12,964 bases of DNA from Massilia sp. (lineage in GTDB: Bacteria > Pseudomonadota > Gammaproteobacteria > Burkholderiales > Burkholderiaceae_D): contig DOUW01000051.1 of NCBI GenBank assembly GCA_003520365.1, positions 2,811-15,774 of the forward strand, in the 5' to 3' direction. The notes below the pieces were generated by a model. It searched no databases and was not told the DNA's origin. It saw only the letters and a program-made list of their open reading frames with translations. The first letter of the stretch is position 1. Each line of letters starts with the position of its first letter. Of the stretch, positions 1 to 5,993 are shown in pieces. Both the position numbers and the translations under genes were made by a program.

Positions 1-30
1 GGGGGGAGGGGGGGGAAGGGGGGAGGGGGG
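1..30. other. G-rich purine tract, possible G-quadruplex
   Basis: The first 30 bases are only G and A. The G runs are 6, 8, 6 and 6 bases long, separated by A, AA and A. Four long G runs with one- or two-base linkers fit an intramolecular G-quadruplex on the plus strand. The tract directly abuts a perfect hairpin. Because it sits at the very edge of the window, a low-complexity assembly artefact is a real alternative. Confidence 0.55.
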
Positions 31-67
31 CGCACGATTGCTGACCGAAAGGTCAGCAATCGTGCGC
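30..67. repeat. Perfect 17-bp inverted repeat with GAAA tetraloop
   Basis: Bases 30-46 and 51-67 are exact reverse complements and enclose GAAA at 47-50, a GNRA-type loop when read as plus-strand RNA. It could be the terminator of a gene left of the window or a structured RNA end. On the plus strand no T-run follows (the next bases are gttgttaa). On the minus strand the hairpin runs into the C-rich complement of the G tract. The hairpin is certain; its role is not. Confidence 0.7.
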
Positions 68-68
68 G

Positions 69-93
69 TTGTTAATATGATATTGGCGATAAT
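69..93 (+). promoter_or_regulatory. AT-rich promoter region of the barrel protein gene
   Basis: This is the only AT-rich stretch before the first gene. It contains two -10-like hexamers, TATGAT at 76-81 and GATAAT at 88-93, but no well-spaced -35 (TTGTTA at 69-74 is only 13 bases from GATAAT). There is no room for a promoter between the leader hairpin and the ribosome site, so transcription probably starts here or further left. Which hexamer is used is a guess. Confidence 0.3.
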
Positions 94-148
94 AAAAGTG
101 TTGTCGCGCCAGACAAAGTCTGGCGGACATTTTTTGAACAACACTTTT
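94..148 (+). repeat. Nested inverted repeat in the leader of the barrel protein gene
   Basis: AAAAGTGTTGT at 94-104 is exactly complementary to ACAACACTTTT at 138-148. This 11-bp outer stem encloses a second, GC-rich 8-bp hairpin (107-125) and a T-run (130-135). The ribosome site GGAG at 154-157 begins six bases after the outer stem and is left free. The element is a good candidate for an RNA structure controlling mRNA stability or read-through. Confidence 0.6.
107..135 (+). terminator. Terminator-like hairpin inside the leader (attenuator?)
   Basis: CGCCAGAC (107-114) pairs perfectly with GTCTGGCG (118-125) across an AAA loop. After the spacer GACA, six T residues follow at 130-135. This has the shape of an intrinsic terminator but lies between the likely promoter and the start codon of the next gene. 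It may attenuate that gene, or it may end an upstream transcript if the true promoter has not been recognised. Confidence 0.5.
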
Positions 149-162
149 CTATTGGAGAACCC

Positions 163-1020
163 ATGTCCAGCCCAGCCACGCGCGCCGTCCGCCCCTCCCT
201 GAACAAGATCGTCGTCAATGCCGTCAAGGGCGCCATCCTGCTGGGCGCCGCGACGGCCGGCATGGCCCAGGCCCAGCAATCGCCGGCCCTGGACCGTATC
301 AGCATTTCCGGCGGCGCCTTCTATGCCGATCCCGAGATCCACCTCGGCGGCGACACCCGCTACGGCCGCGTCGACACGCCCGACGAAAAGATCGGCCACG
401 AGAGCCTGCCGCGCGCCAAGGCCGAGCTGTTGTTCGGCGACAGCCACGGCCTGTCCTTCGATTACTTCCGCTTCAGCAAAGGCTACGGCGCCACGCTCGA
501 CGGCGACACCGTGTACGAAGGCCGTCCGGTGAGCGGCAGCATCGAGGCCGACGCCAAGCTGCGCCTGGAGATGGCGCGCCTGGCGTACAAGCTGTGGTTC
601 GGCAAGGAAAAGAGCGTGTTCGGCGTCGGCCTGGGCGCGGCCTACCTGCGCGCCAAGATTTCCGGTTCGGCCGATGCGCAGGTGAGCGCATCCAACCCGC
701 CCGAGACCTATACCTGGAGCGGCAGCGGCTCGTCCAGCGATGGCGTCTGGGCGCCGACGATCGAGCTGGCCTGGCGCTACGCCCTGAACGACAAGGTGCG
801 CCTGTACGCCGAAGCGGGCGGCGTCAAGAAGAACGGCGGCACGGTCGAGGGCCACGTCTACAATGGCGCCGCCGGCGTCGAATGGCTGGCCGCCCGCAAC
901 GTCTCGCTGATGCTCGACTACGGCATCCAGAAGATCGACCTGCACCGCAATGGCGAACGCACTGCCGACCTCGACCTGAAGCTGACCGGCCCCTCGGCCT
1001 TCGTCAAGGTCCGCTTCTAA
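163..1020 (+). CDS. Outer-membrane beta-barrel protein, function unknown
   Basis: This 285-residue exported protein has a long signal peptide, with a basic N-terminus to about residue 22, a hydrophobic core at 23-33 and probable cleavage after AQA at 35-37. The mature part alternates polar and hydrophobic residues with glycine- and tyrosine-rich strands. It ends in Lys-Val-Arg-Phe, a terminal aromatic residue of the kind recognised by the BAM machinery. It is probably a small eight- to twelve-stranded barrel in the outer membrane. The start is supported by GGAG five bases before the ATG. The gene stands alone, with a structured leader before it and a terminator after it. No specific family could be named; a porin-like, lipid A-modifying or adhesin role cannot be distinguished. 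There are no cysteines in the mature chain. Confidence 0.8.
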   Translation: MSSPATRAVRPSLNKIVVNAVKGAILLGAATAGMAQAQQSPALDRISISGGAFYADPEIHLGGDTRYGRVDTPDEKIGHESLPRAKAELLFGDSHGLSFDYFRFSKGYGATLDGDTVYEGRPVSGSIEADAKLRLEMARLAYKLWFGKEKSVFGVGLGAAYLRAKISGSADAQVSASNPPETYTWSGSGSSSDGVWAPTIELAWRYALNDKVRLYAEAGGVKKNGGTVEGHVYNGAAGVEWLAARNVSLMLDYGIQKIDLHRNGERTADLDLKLTGPSAFVKVRF

Positions 1021-1035
1021 GACTGGATTCAAGGG

Positions 1036-1073
1036 CGAGGTCCGAGAGCCGGACCTCGTACCTGCTTTTCTTT
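1036..1073 (+). terminator. Intrinsic terminator after the barrel protein gene
   Basis: CGAGGTCCG at 1036-1044 pairs perfectly with CGGACCTCG at 1050-1058 around a 5-base loop. A T-rich tail (cttttcttt) follows within a few bases. It starts 15 bases after the stop codon and should end the barrel protein transcript. Confidence 0.75.
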
Positions 1074-1098
1074 CGCCATATCCTGTCGAGAAATCTTA

Positions 1099-1119
1099 CG
1101 AAAATATTATTAATTTTCG
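1099..1119. promoter_or_regulatory. Inverted repeat, candidate activator site for the sigma-54 promoter
   Basis: CGAAAAT (1099-1105) and ATTTTCG (1113-1119) are exact inverted halves separated by 7 bases. The site lies in an AT-rich island about 55 bases upstream of the -24 element. A bacterial enhancer-binding protein such as PrsR would be expected to bind a dyad in this area. That assignment is inference; the dyad itself is seen. Confidence 0.4.
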
Positions 1120-1162
1120 GGCAATTATCATAACTCATTGTTTTTTATAAATATTTTCTCTC

Positions 1163-1178
1163 AGGCACATTTCCTGCT
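1163..1178 (+). promoter_or_regulatory. Sigma-54 (-24/-12) promoter of the PEP-CTERM gene
   Basis: The 16-mer AGGCACATTTCCTGCT matches the sigma-54 consensus TGGCAC-N5-TTGCW at every key base. GG (1164-1165) and GC (1176-1177) are separated by exactly 10 bases. Only the leading T and the first T of TTGC differ. The predicted transcript would start near 1189, leaving a leader of about 105 bases. Genes for PEP-CTERM proteins are known to be often controlled by RpoN and the PrsK/PrsR two-component system, which supports the call. Confidence 0.6.
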
Positions 1179-1294
1179 AACGAATGGTATTGCACGATGT
1201 TTTACCCTCGGTATCAGTGTGACATCCCTCGCATTGCTCCCGAAACTACCATCACCGGTCGGGATAACGACCATTCACTTGACAGGAATGCGCA

Positions 1295-1816
1295 ATGAAT
1301 CTGATGAAAAGTCTGAAAAAAGCAGCTGCTGCCGTCATGTTCTTCTCGGCAGGCGTGGCGAATGCGGGGCTGTACCAGTTCGATCTCACCGGCGATTACA
1401 ACGCCAGCTGGCAGCTGGACTCCACCCTCGCGTCGGATGTTCCCTATCCCGGCCTCGGCTTCACCGTCTATGACGTCTTCGGTAACTTCCCGGGTTCGTG
1501 GTTCGACGTGGCCGACCTGACCTTCTTCAACGCTTCCATCGGCGGCGGCATGGAGATCCTCGACTGGTACGGCGACACGCTCCTGCTGAGCACCGACGGC
1601 CTCCAGCTCTACACCGGTTCCGAATACACGCCGACCTTCAAGCTCGGCACCTTCAACCTGACCCAGTACCTGGGGACCGGCGTCTACACCCTGACGGTCA
1701 CCGACCTCGATGCCACCCCGGGCGAGCCGTCGCCCGTGCCGGAGCCGGCCACCACCGCGATGCTGCTGGGCGGCCTGGGCGCACTGTACGCCGTCCGCCG
1801 GCGCCGCCAGCAGTAA
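1295..1816 (+). CDS. PEP-CTERM sorting-domain protein
   Basis: This 173-residue protein is an exosortase substrate. Residues 1-24 form a Sec signal peptide ending in ANA. Residues 148-173 are a textbook PEP-CTERM tail: VPEPA, a hydrophobic segment rich in Gly, Ala and Leu, and a basic RRRR end. In this family exosortase (EpsH/XrtA) cleaves at the tail, and the protein goes to the surface or exopolysaccharide matrix, with a role in biofilm or floc formation. The middle (25-147) is rich in Asp, Gly, Thr and aromatic residues, has no cysteine, and matches no enzyme I recognise. AGGAA lies six bases before the ATG. The gene is a single unit behind a sigma-54-type promoter; no exosortase gene is in the window. 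It converges with the next gene across 14 bases, with no clear terminator between them. Confidence 0.9.
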   Translation: MNLMKSLKKAAAAVMFFSAGVANAGLYQFDLTGDYNASWQLDSTLASDVPYPGLGFTVYDVFGNFPGSWFDVADLTFFNASIGGGMEILDWYGDTLLLSTDGLQLYTGSEYTPTFKLGTFNLTQYLGTGVYTLTVTDLDATPGEPSPVPEPATTAMLLGGLGALYAVRRRRQQ

Positions 1817-1830
1817 GCCTCAGGCAAGCC

Positions 1831-2832
1831 TCACTCGGCGCGCCTTGCCCACTTCTGCGCCAGCACGGCGCAGACCATCAGCTGGATCTGGTGGAACAGC
1901 ATCACCGGCAGGATGATCATCCCCAGCGCCGAAGGCGCGAACAGCACCTTGGCCATCGGCACGCCGGTGGCCAAACTCTTTTTCGAGCCGCAGAACACGA
2001 TCGTGATCTCGTCCTCTTTCGAGAAGCCCGCGCGGCGGCTGGTCCAGGTGGCCAGGCCCAGGGCGATCGCCAGCATCAGGCAGCTGACGCCGATCAGCGC
2101 GAACAGGGTCCAGCCCGAGACGTGTTGCCACAGGCCTTCGGTCACCGATTCCGAGAACGCGGTGTAGACCACCAGCAGGATCGAACCCTGGTCGACGTAG
2201 CGCAGCACCGGCTTGTGACGGTCGATGAAGGCGCCGATCCAGGGGCGCAGCAACTGGCCGGCAAGGAAGGGCAGCAGCAGCTGTTCGACGATGCTCAGCA
2301 CCTGCGACCAGCCCGAGCCGCCGCCGGCCGCGCCGCCGTCGCTGACGATCAGCGCACCGACCAGCATGGGGGTGAGGAAGATGCCGAGGAAGTTCGAGGC
2401 CGAGGCGCTGCAGACGGCCGCCGCCACGTTCCCGCGCGCCATGGCGGTAAAGGCGATCGAGGACTGCACGGTCGAGGGCAGCACGCACAGGAACAGGATG
2501 CCGAGATACAGATCCGGCGTGAGCAGCCCCAGGGCCAGCGGCTTCATGGCCAGGCCCATCAGCGGGAACATGACGAAGGTCGAGGCCAGGACCAGCAGGT
2601 GCAGGCGCCAGTGCATCAGGCCGGCGACGATGGCTTCGCGCGAGAGCTTGGCGCCGTGCAGGAAGAACAGCAGGCCGATGGCGACCGTGGTGACGTCGCC
2701 CAGCGCGACGGCGACCTGGCCGCTGGCGGGCAGGAAGCTCGCCAGCACGACCATGCCGAGCAGCGCCACGGTATAGGCGTCGAGCGCGAGCTTGTGCGCG
2801 AGGGTGGAGAGGAGGGTGGCGAGGCGTCCCAT
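1831..2832 (-). CDS. Bile acid:sodium symporter family transporter (SBF-like, YfeH type)
   Basis: This 333-residue polytopic inner-membrane protein has about nine to ten hydrophobic segments. The stretches FLHGAKLS (about residues 60-67), CVLPSTVQSSIAFT and FCGSKKSLATGVPMA match the SBF-like/YfeH branch of the bile acid:sodium symporter superfamily, which shares the two-crossover transport fold. It probably moves an organic anion with sodium or protons; the physiological substrate of this branch is unknown. The start at 2832 is chosen because AAGGA lies five bases before that ATG; an in-frame ATG 11 codons upstream lacks such a site. The gene is divergent from the S46 peptidase gene and convergent with the PEP-CTERM gene. 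It ends in Arg-Arg-Ala-Glu and appears intact. Confidence 0.88.
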   Translation of the reverse strand: MGRLATLLSTLAHKLALDAYTVALLGMVVLASFLPASGQVAVALGDVTTVAIGLLFFLHGAKLSREAIVAGLMHWRLHLLVLASTFVMFPLMGLAMKPLALGLLTPDLYLGILFLCVLPSTVQSSIAFTAMARGNVAAAVCSASASNFLGIFLTPMLVGALIVSDGGAAGGGSGWSQVLSIVEQLLLPFLAGQLLRPWIGAFIDRHKPVLRYVDQGSILLVVYTAFSESVTEGLWQHVSGWTLFALIGVSCLMLAIALGLATWTSRRAGFSKEDEITIVFCGSKKSLATGVPMAKVLFAPSALGMIILPVMLFHQIQLMVCAVLAQKWARRAE

Positions 2833-2870
2833 GGCGTTCCTTCGAAATGCCGGCCCGGCGGGCAATCCTC

Positions 2871-2886
2871 CATTCTAGCCAGAATG
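2871..2886. promoter_or_regulatory. Inverted repeat in the divergent intergenic region
   Basis: CATTCT (2871-2876) and AGAATG (2881-2886) are exact inverted halves around AGCC. The minus-strand copy includes TAGAAT, a possible -10 for the transporter gene, but no convincing -35 precedes it. The element could be an operator or simply the promoter core. Confidence 0.3.
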
Positions 2887-2966
2887 CACGAGTTGCGGGG
2901 CACGCGGTACGCTCCATGCATCCTGTATGGACGGCGAAAAACCTTTTTCCGGCCCCGGCCAAGGGC

Positions 2967-2972
2967 TATACT
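2967..2972 (+). promoter_or_regulatory. Candidate -10 element of the S46 peptidase gene
   Basis: TATACT is a five-of-six match to the -10 consensus, but the -35 region is weak (T-rich, 2944-2949). Transcription would start near 2979, about 26 bases before the TTG start codon chosen for the peptidase. This also argues against the in-frame ATG at 2927, which lies upstream of the promoter. Confidence 0.4.
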
Positions 2973-3004
2973 CGCGCTTGTTCCAACTCATCCGGGGTCC
3001 TACC

Positions 3005-5140
3005 TTGTTCAAATCGATCGTCCTGCCCGTCGCCCTGATCGGCGTGGCCGCCCATGCCGTCGCCGACGAAGGCCAGTGGCAACCGCACCAGCTGCCGCAG
3101 CTGAAATCCGAACTGAAACGCATCGGCATCACGATGCCGGCCGAGAAGCTGGCCGACCTGTCGAAGCATCCGATGAGCGCGATCGTCTCGCTGGGCGGCT
3201 GCTCGGCCTCGTTCGTGTCGCCGGACGGCCTGGTGGTCACCAACCACCATTGCGCCTACGGCGCCATCCAGCGCAATTCGACCGCGGAAAAGAACTACAT
3301 CGTCGACGGCTTCCTGGCCAAGACCCGCGCCGAGGAACTGCCGGGCGGTCCGAACACCCTGGTGTACGTGACCGAGAAGGTCGAGAACGTCACCGATCGC
3401 GTGCTGAAGGGCCTGGGCGGCAGCATGAGCGGGCGCGAGCGCAGCGAAGCGATTTCCGCGCGCATCAAGGCCTTGATCGCCGAGTGCGAGAGCGACAAGG
3501 CCTACCGCTGCTCGGTGCCGGCCTTCCACCGCGGCCTCGAGTACTACCGCATCAAGCAGCTGATGATCCGCGACGTGCGCCTGGTGCACGCGCCGTCGGA
3601 CAAGATCGGCAACTTCGGCGGCGACATCGACAACTACGAGTGGCCGCGCCAGACCGGCGACTACAGCTTCCTGCGTGCCTACGTCGGCCCCGACGGCCGC
3701 CCGGCCGATCCGTCGCCGAACAACGTGCCCTACAAGTCGAAGGACTTCCTGGTGGTGTCCGCCGAAGGCCTGAAGAACGGCGACCCGATCCTGCTGGCCG
3801 GCTACCCGGGCCGCACCAGCCGCTACAAGCTGCCGTCGGAAATCCGCTTCGCGCGCGAGGTCGACTACCCGGCCAAGGTCGCGACCATCACCGCCGACCT
3901 CGACGTGATCGCTGCCGCCACCCGCGGCAACGCCGCCTGGGACGTGCGCTACGCCAGCGTCGCCAAGAGCCTGAACAACGTGCTGAAGAAGACCCAGGGC
4001 CTGCTCGACGGCTTCGCGCGCAAGGACATCGCCGCCATCAAGGACGTGCAGGACGCCGAGTTCCGCGCCTGGTACGGCAAGAACGGCAGCGCGGGCAACC
4101 TGCTGGCCGACCTGGACGCCGTGATCGCGTCGGACATGGCGCTGTCGCGCGAGGAAGCGGCCTATGCCGAGGCTACGCATAGCGACCTGCTCAAGAGCGC
4201 GCGCACCCTGTACCGCCTGGCCCAGGAGCGCCAGAAGCCGGACGCCCAGCGCGACGCCGGCTACCAGGAACGCGACCTGTCCTTCATCAAGGCGCGCCTG
4301 ACCCGCCTCGAGCAGTCCTTCGTGCCGGACGTCGACCAGGCGCGCTGGGCCGCCGCATTGACGCGTTATGCGAAGATCGACCAGAAGCTGCGTCCGCAGG
4401 GCCTGGACGCCCTGGCGCCGAACGCCGCCAGCCTGGACGCCTTCTACAAGGGCACCGAGCTGGCCGACACCGCCAAGCGCCTGGCCTGGATGAACGCGGA
4501 CGTCGATGCTTTCCGCAAGTCGAACGATCCCTTCATCCAGCTCGCCGTGCGCCTGAATGAGGTCGCCGACGCGCTCGAGAACCGCCGCAAGGACATCGAC
4601 GGCAACCTGGACCGCACCATCCCGCAGTACATGAGCGCCGTCATCGCCTGGAAGAAGTCGCAGGGTAAACCGGTCTACCCGGACGCCAACTCGACCCTGC
4701 GCGTGACCTACGGCACCGTGTCGCCGTACGCGCCGCGCGACGGCCTGGTCAAGGGCCCGTTCACGACCGTCGCGGGTATCCTCGAGAAGGAAACCGACAA
4801 GGACCCGTTCCTGGTGCCTGCAACGCTGAAGAAAGCGGTGCTGGAAAAGCGCTATGGCGCGTTCAAGGACCCGGTGCTGGGCACCGTGCCGGTCAACTTC
4901 CTGTCGAGCGCCGACACCACCGGCGGCAACTCGGGTTCGGCCGTGATGAACAAGCGCGGCGAACTGGTCGGCCTGAACTTCGACTCGACCTACGAGTCGA
5001 TCACCAAGGACTGGTACTTCGACACCGCGATCACGCGCGCGATCCACGTCGACATCCGCTACATGCTGTGGGTGATGAAGGAGGTCGACGGCGCCGACAA
5101 CCTGCTGAAGGAAATGACGATCAAGTATCCGAAGAAATAA
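3005..5140 (+). CDS. S46 family dipeptidyl-peptidase (DPP7/DPP11-like)
   Basis: This 711-residue secreted serine peptidase is expected to remove dipeptides from the N-terminus of oligopeptides in the periplasm. A signal peptide covers roughly residues 1-20, ending at AVA before Asp-Glu-Gly. The chymotrypsin-like triad can be placed. His82 lies in TNHHC, Asp219 lies in the GDY of the conserved DNYEWPRQTGDYSF block, and Ser643 lies in GGNSGS. The spacing fits known S46 enzymes (His to Asp about 137, Asp to Ser about 424), and the length is typical. The residue 18 after the catalytic serine is Ser661; this position is Gly in DPP7 and Arg in DPP11. The TTG at 3005 is chosen because the signal peptide begins there and a -10 lies just upstream; the ATG at 2927 would add 26 unlikely residues. 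A strong terminator follows 20 bases after the stop. Confidence 0.93.
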   Translation: MFKSIVLPVALIGVAAHAVADEGQWQPHQLPQLKSELKRIGITMPAEKLADLSKHPMSAIVSLGGCSASFVSPDGLVVTNHHCAYGAIQRNSTAEKNYIVDGFLAKTRAEELPGGPNTLVYVTEKVENVTDRVLKGLGGSMSGRERSEAISARIKALIAECESDKAYRCSVPAFHRGLEYYRIKQLMIRDVRLVHAPSDKIGNFGGDIDNYEWPRQTGDYSFLRAYVGPDGRPADPSPNNVPYKSKDFLVVSAEGLKNGDPILLAGYPGRTSRYKLPSEIRFAREVDYPAKVATITADLDVIAAATRGNAAWDVRYASVAKSLNNVLKKTQGLLDGFARKDIAAIKDVQDAEFRAWYGKNGSAGNLLADLDAVIASDMALSREEAAYAEATHSDLLKSARTLYRLAQERQKPDAQRDAGYQERDLSFIKARLTRLEQSFVPDVDQARWAAALTRYAKIDQKLRPQGLDALAPNAASLDAFYKGTELADTAKRLAWMNADVDAFRKSNDPFIQLAVRLNEVADALENRRKDIDGNLDRTIPQYMSAVIAWKKSQGKPVYPDANSTLRVTYGTVSPYAPRDGLVKGPFTTVAGILEKETDKDPFLVPATLKKAVLEKRYGAFKDPVLGTVPVNFLSSADTTGGNSGSAVMNKRGELVGLNFDSTYESITKDWYFDTAITRAIHVDIRYMLWVMKEVDGADNLLKEMTIKYPKK

Positions 5141-5160
5141 GCAGTCTGGATCGATCGAAG

Positions 5161-5195
5161 AACCGCGGCCGGAGCGATCCGGCCGCGGTTTTTTT
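5161..5195 (+). terminator. Strong intrinsic terminator after the S46 peptidase gene
   Basis: AACCGCGGCCGG (5161-5172) pairs perfectly with CCGGCCGCGGTT (5179-5190) around a 6-base loop. A run of seven T residues follows (5189-5195), partly within the stem. It cleanly separates the peptidase from the next transcription unit. Confidence 0.92.
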
Positions 5196-5258
5196 ATGCT
5201 GGATTGCGGGAACACGTCCGGCATACCCGCCTGGCGCTGCCCGGCTGCGAACAGGGGT

Positions 5259-5272
5259 GTCCGGAACCGGAC
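5259..5272. promoter_or_regulatory. Palindrome just upstream of the permease promoter
   Basis: GTCCGG-AA-CCGGAC is a 14-base dyad ending 8 bases before the -35 hexamer of the permease operon. The position suits an activator or repressor site. No regulator can be named from the sequence. Confidence 0.3.
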
Positions 5273-5280
5273 GGTTCGGC

Positions 5281-5309
5281 TTGCGCATTCGGGCGCCAGC
5301 TCGCATAAT
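5281..5309 (+). promoter_or_regulatory. Sigma-70 promoter of the permease-kinase operon
   Basis: TTGCGC (5281-5286) and CATAAT (5304-5309) are separated by exactly 17 bases. The -10 matches five of six consensus bases and the -35 matches three. Transcription would start near 5316, giving a leader of about 84 bases. I searched that leader for the THI-box core found upstream of the receptor gene and did not find it. Confidence 0.5.
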
Positions 5310-5331
5310 CGCCCGCTGACCTGCCGCCGCG

Positions 5332-5403
5332 ATGCAGTACGCCATGCAGCAGCCTCGATCCGTCCGCGCACGGCCCCGCCTTCCCATCGACACGCCCGAA
5401 TGA
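5332..5403 (+). CDS. Possible 23-codon upstream ORF coupled to the permease gene
   Basis: An ATG at 5332 opens a 23-codon frame (MQYAMQQPRSVRARPRLPID, then TPE). Its TGA stop at 5401-5403 overlaps the permease start codon in the arrangement ATGA. The permease has no good ribosome site of its own, so translation could be coupled to this leader peptide. No Shine-Dalgarno sequence precedes the upstream ATG either. The peptide is rich in Arg and Pro and resembles nothing I know. It may be chance. Confidence 0.25.
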   Translation: MQYAMQQPRSVRARPRLPIDTPE

Positions 5404-5993
5404 ACGAAACACTCGCCGTCCTCGGTTTCAGCACCACGCCCCTCGAACTGGTCTCGTTTGCCCTGGCGGTGACGACCGTGCTGCTCAACGTCCGCCAGAA
5501 CCACTGGGCCTGGCTGTTCTCGATCACGTCCTCGGCCACTTATGCGGTGGTGTTTTTCGACGCGCGCCTGTACGGCGACAGCGGCCTGCAGCTGGTGTTC
5601 ATCGCGGCCTCGGTGTGGGGCTGGTACCAATGGCTGCGCGGTGCAGCAGAGACGCGGCTGGTGGTGACGCGCCTCGGGGCCGCCGGCTGGGCCTGGGCAG
5701 TGGCGGCATGGGGCCTGGGTTTCCTCCTGCTCTCCTGGTTCCTGAAGAACTACACGAACACCGACGTGCCGCACATCGACGGCTTCCTCACCGCCGGCAG
5801 CCTGGTCGGCCAGCTCCTGCTGGCGCGCAAAAAAGTCGAGAACTGGCACGTCTGGATCGTGGTCGACGTGCTCTACGTCGGCCTCTACCTGTACAAGGAC
5901 CTGCACGTGACGGCCGTGCTGTATGCGGTGTTCGTGCTGCTGGCGGCGCGCGGGCTGCGCGCCTGGAGCAATATCGCGCGAGTGGCGCAATGA
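5400..5993 (+). CDS. pnuT: PnuC-family vitamin permease, probably PnuT-like (thiamine)
   Basis: This 197-residue inner-membrane protein has about seven hydrophobic helices. It shows the family features NVRQNHWAWLF (about residues 30-40), the RLYGDSGLQ loop, the tryptophan motif WGWYQW (about 73-78) and ENWHVW plus YLYKDL near the end. PnuC proteins are facilitators of the SWEET-like fold that carry unphosphorylated vitamins; subtypes take nicotinamide riboside (PnuC), thiamine (PnuT) or riboflavin (PnuX). Import becomes one-way when a cytoplasmic kinase traps the substrate. The next gene is such a kinase and overlaps by four bases (ATGA). The convergent receptor gene has a TPP riboswitch, which favours thiamine. 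Nicotinamide riboside remains the main alternative, because the partner kinase is NadR-like. The ATG at 5400 fits the family N-terminus; the ribosome site is weak. The symbol is tentative. Confidence 0.85.
   Translation: MNETLAVLGFSTTPLELVSFALAVTTVLLNVRQNHWAWLFSITSSATYAVVFFDARLYGDSGLQLVFIAASVWGWYQWLRGAAETRLVVTRLGAAGWAWAVAAWGLGFLLLSWFLKNYTNTDVPHIDGFLTAGSLVGQLLLARKKVENWHVWIVVDVLYVGLYLYKDLHVTAVLYAVFVLLAARGLRAWSNIARVAQ

Noticed and set aside
1817..1830. Terminator between the convergent PEP-CTERM and SBF transporter genes
   Set aside because: Only short GCCT/AGGC matches without a T-run were found, which is not enough to call a terminator.
2927..3004. ATG at 2927 as start of the S46 peptidase
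   Set aside because: It would put 26 residues before a clear signal peptide and lies upstream of the best -10 element; the TTG at 3005 fits better.
1498..4182. Very long plus-strand open frame crossing the PEP-CTERM, transporter and peptidase genes
   Set aside because: Its protein is low-complexity Arg/Gln/Gly/Ala-rich, as expected from an off-frame reading of GC-rich genes, and it runs antisense or out of frame through three well-recognised genes.
5250..5330. Possible second TPP riboswitch upstream of the permease gene (aggggtgtcc looks like an aptamer start)
   Set aside because: Neither the UGAGA element nor the CUGAUCUGGAUAAUGCC-type core follows, so the resemblance stops after about ten bases.
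2966..5539. 857-codon minus-strand open frame opposite the S46 peptidase gene
   Set aside because: It is an antisense shadow of the peptidase gene. The composition is unnatural (Val/Ala/Arg/Gln-rich), it has no domain, and it crosses a strong terminator.
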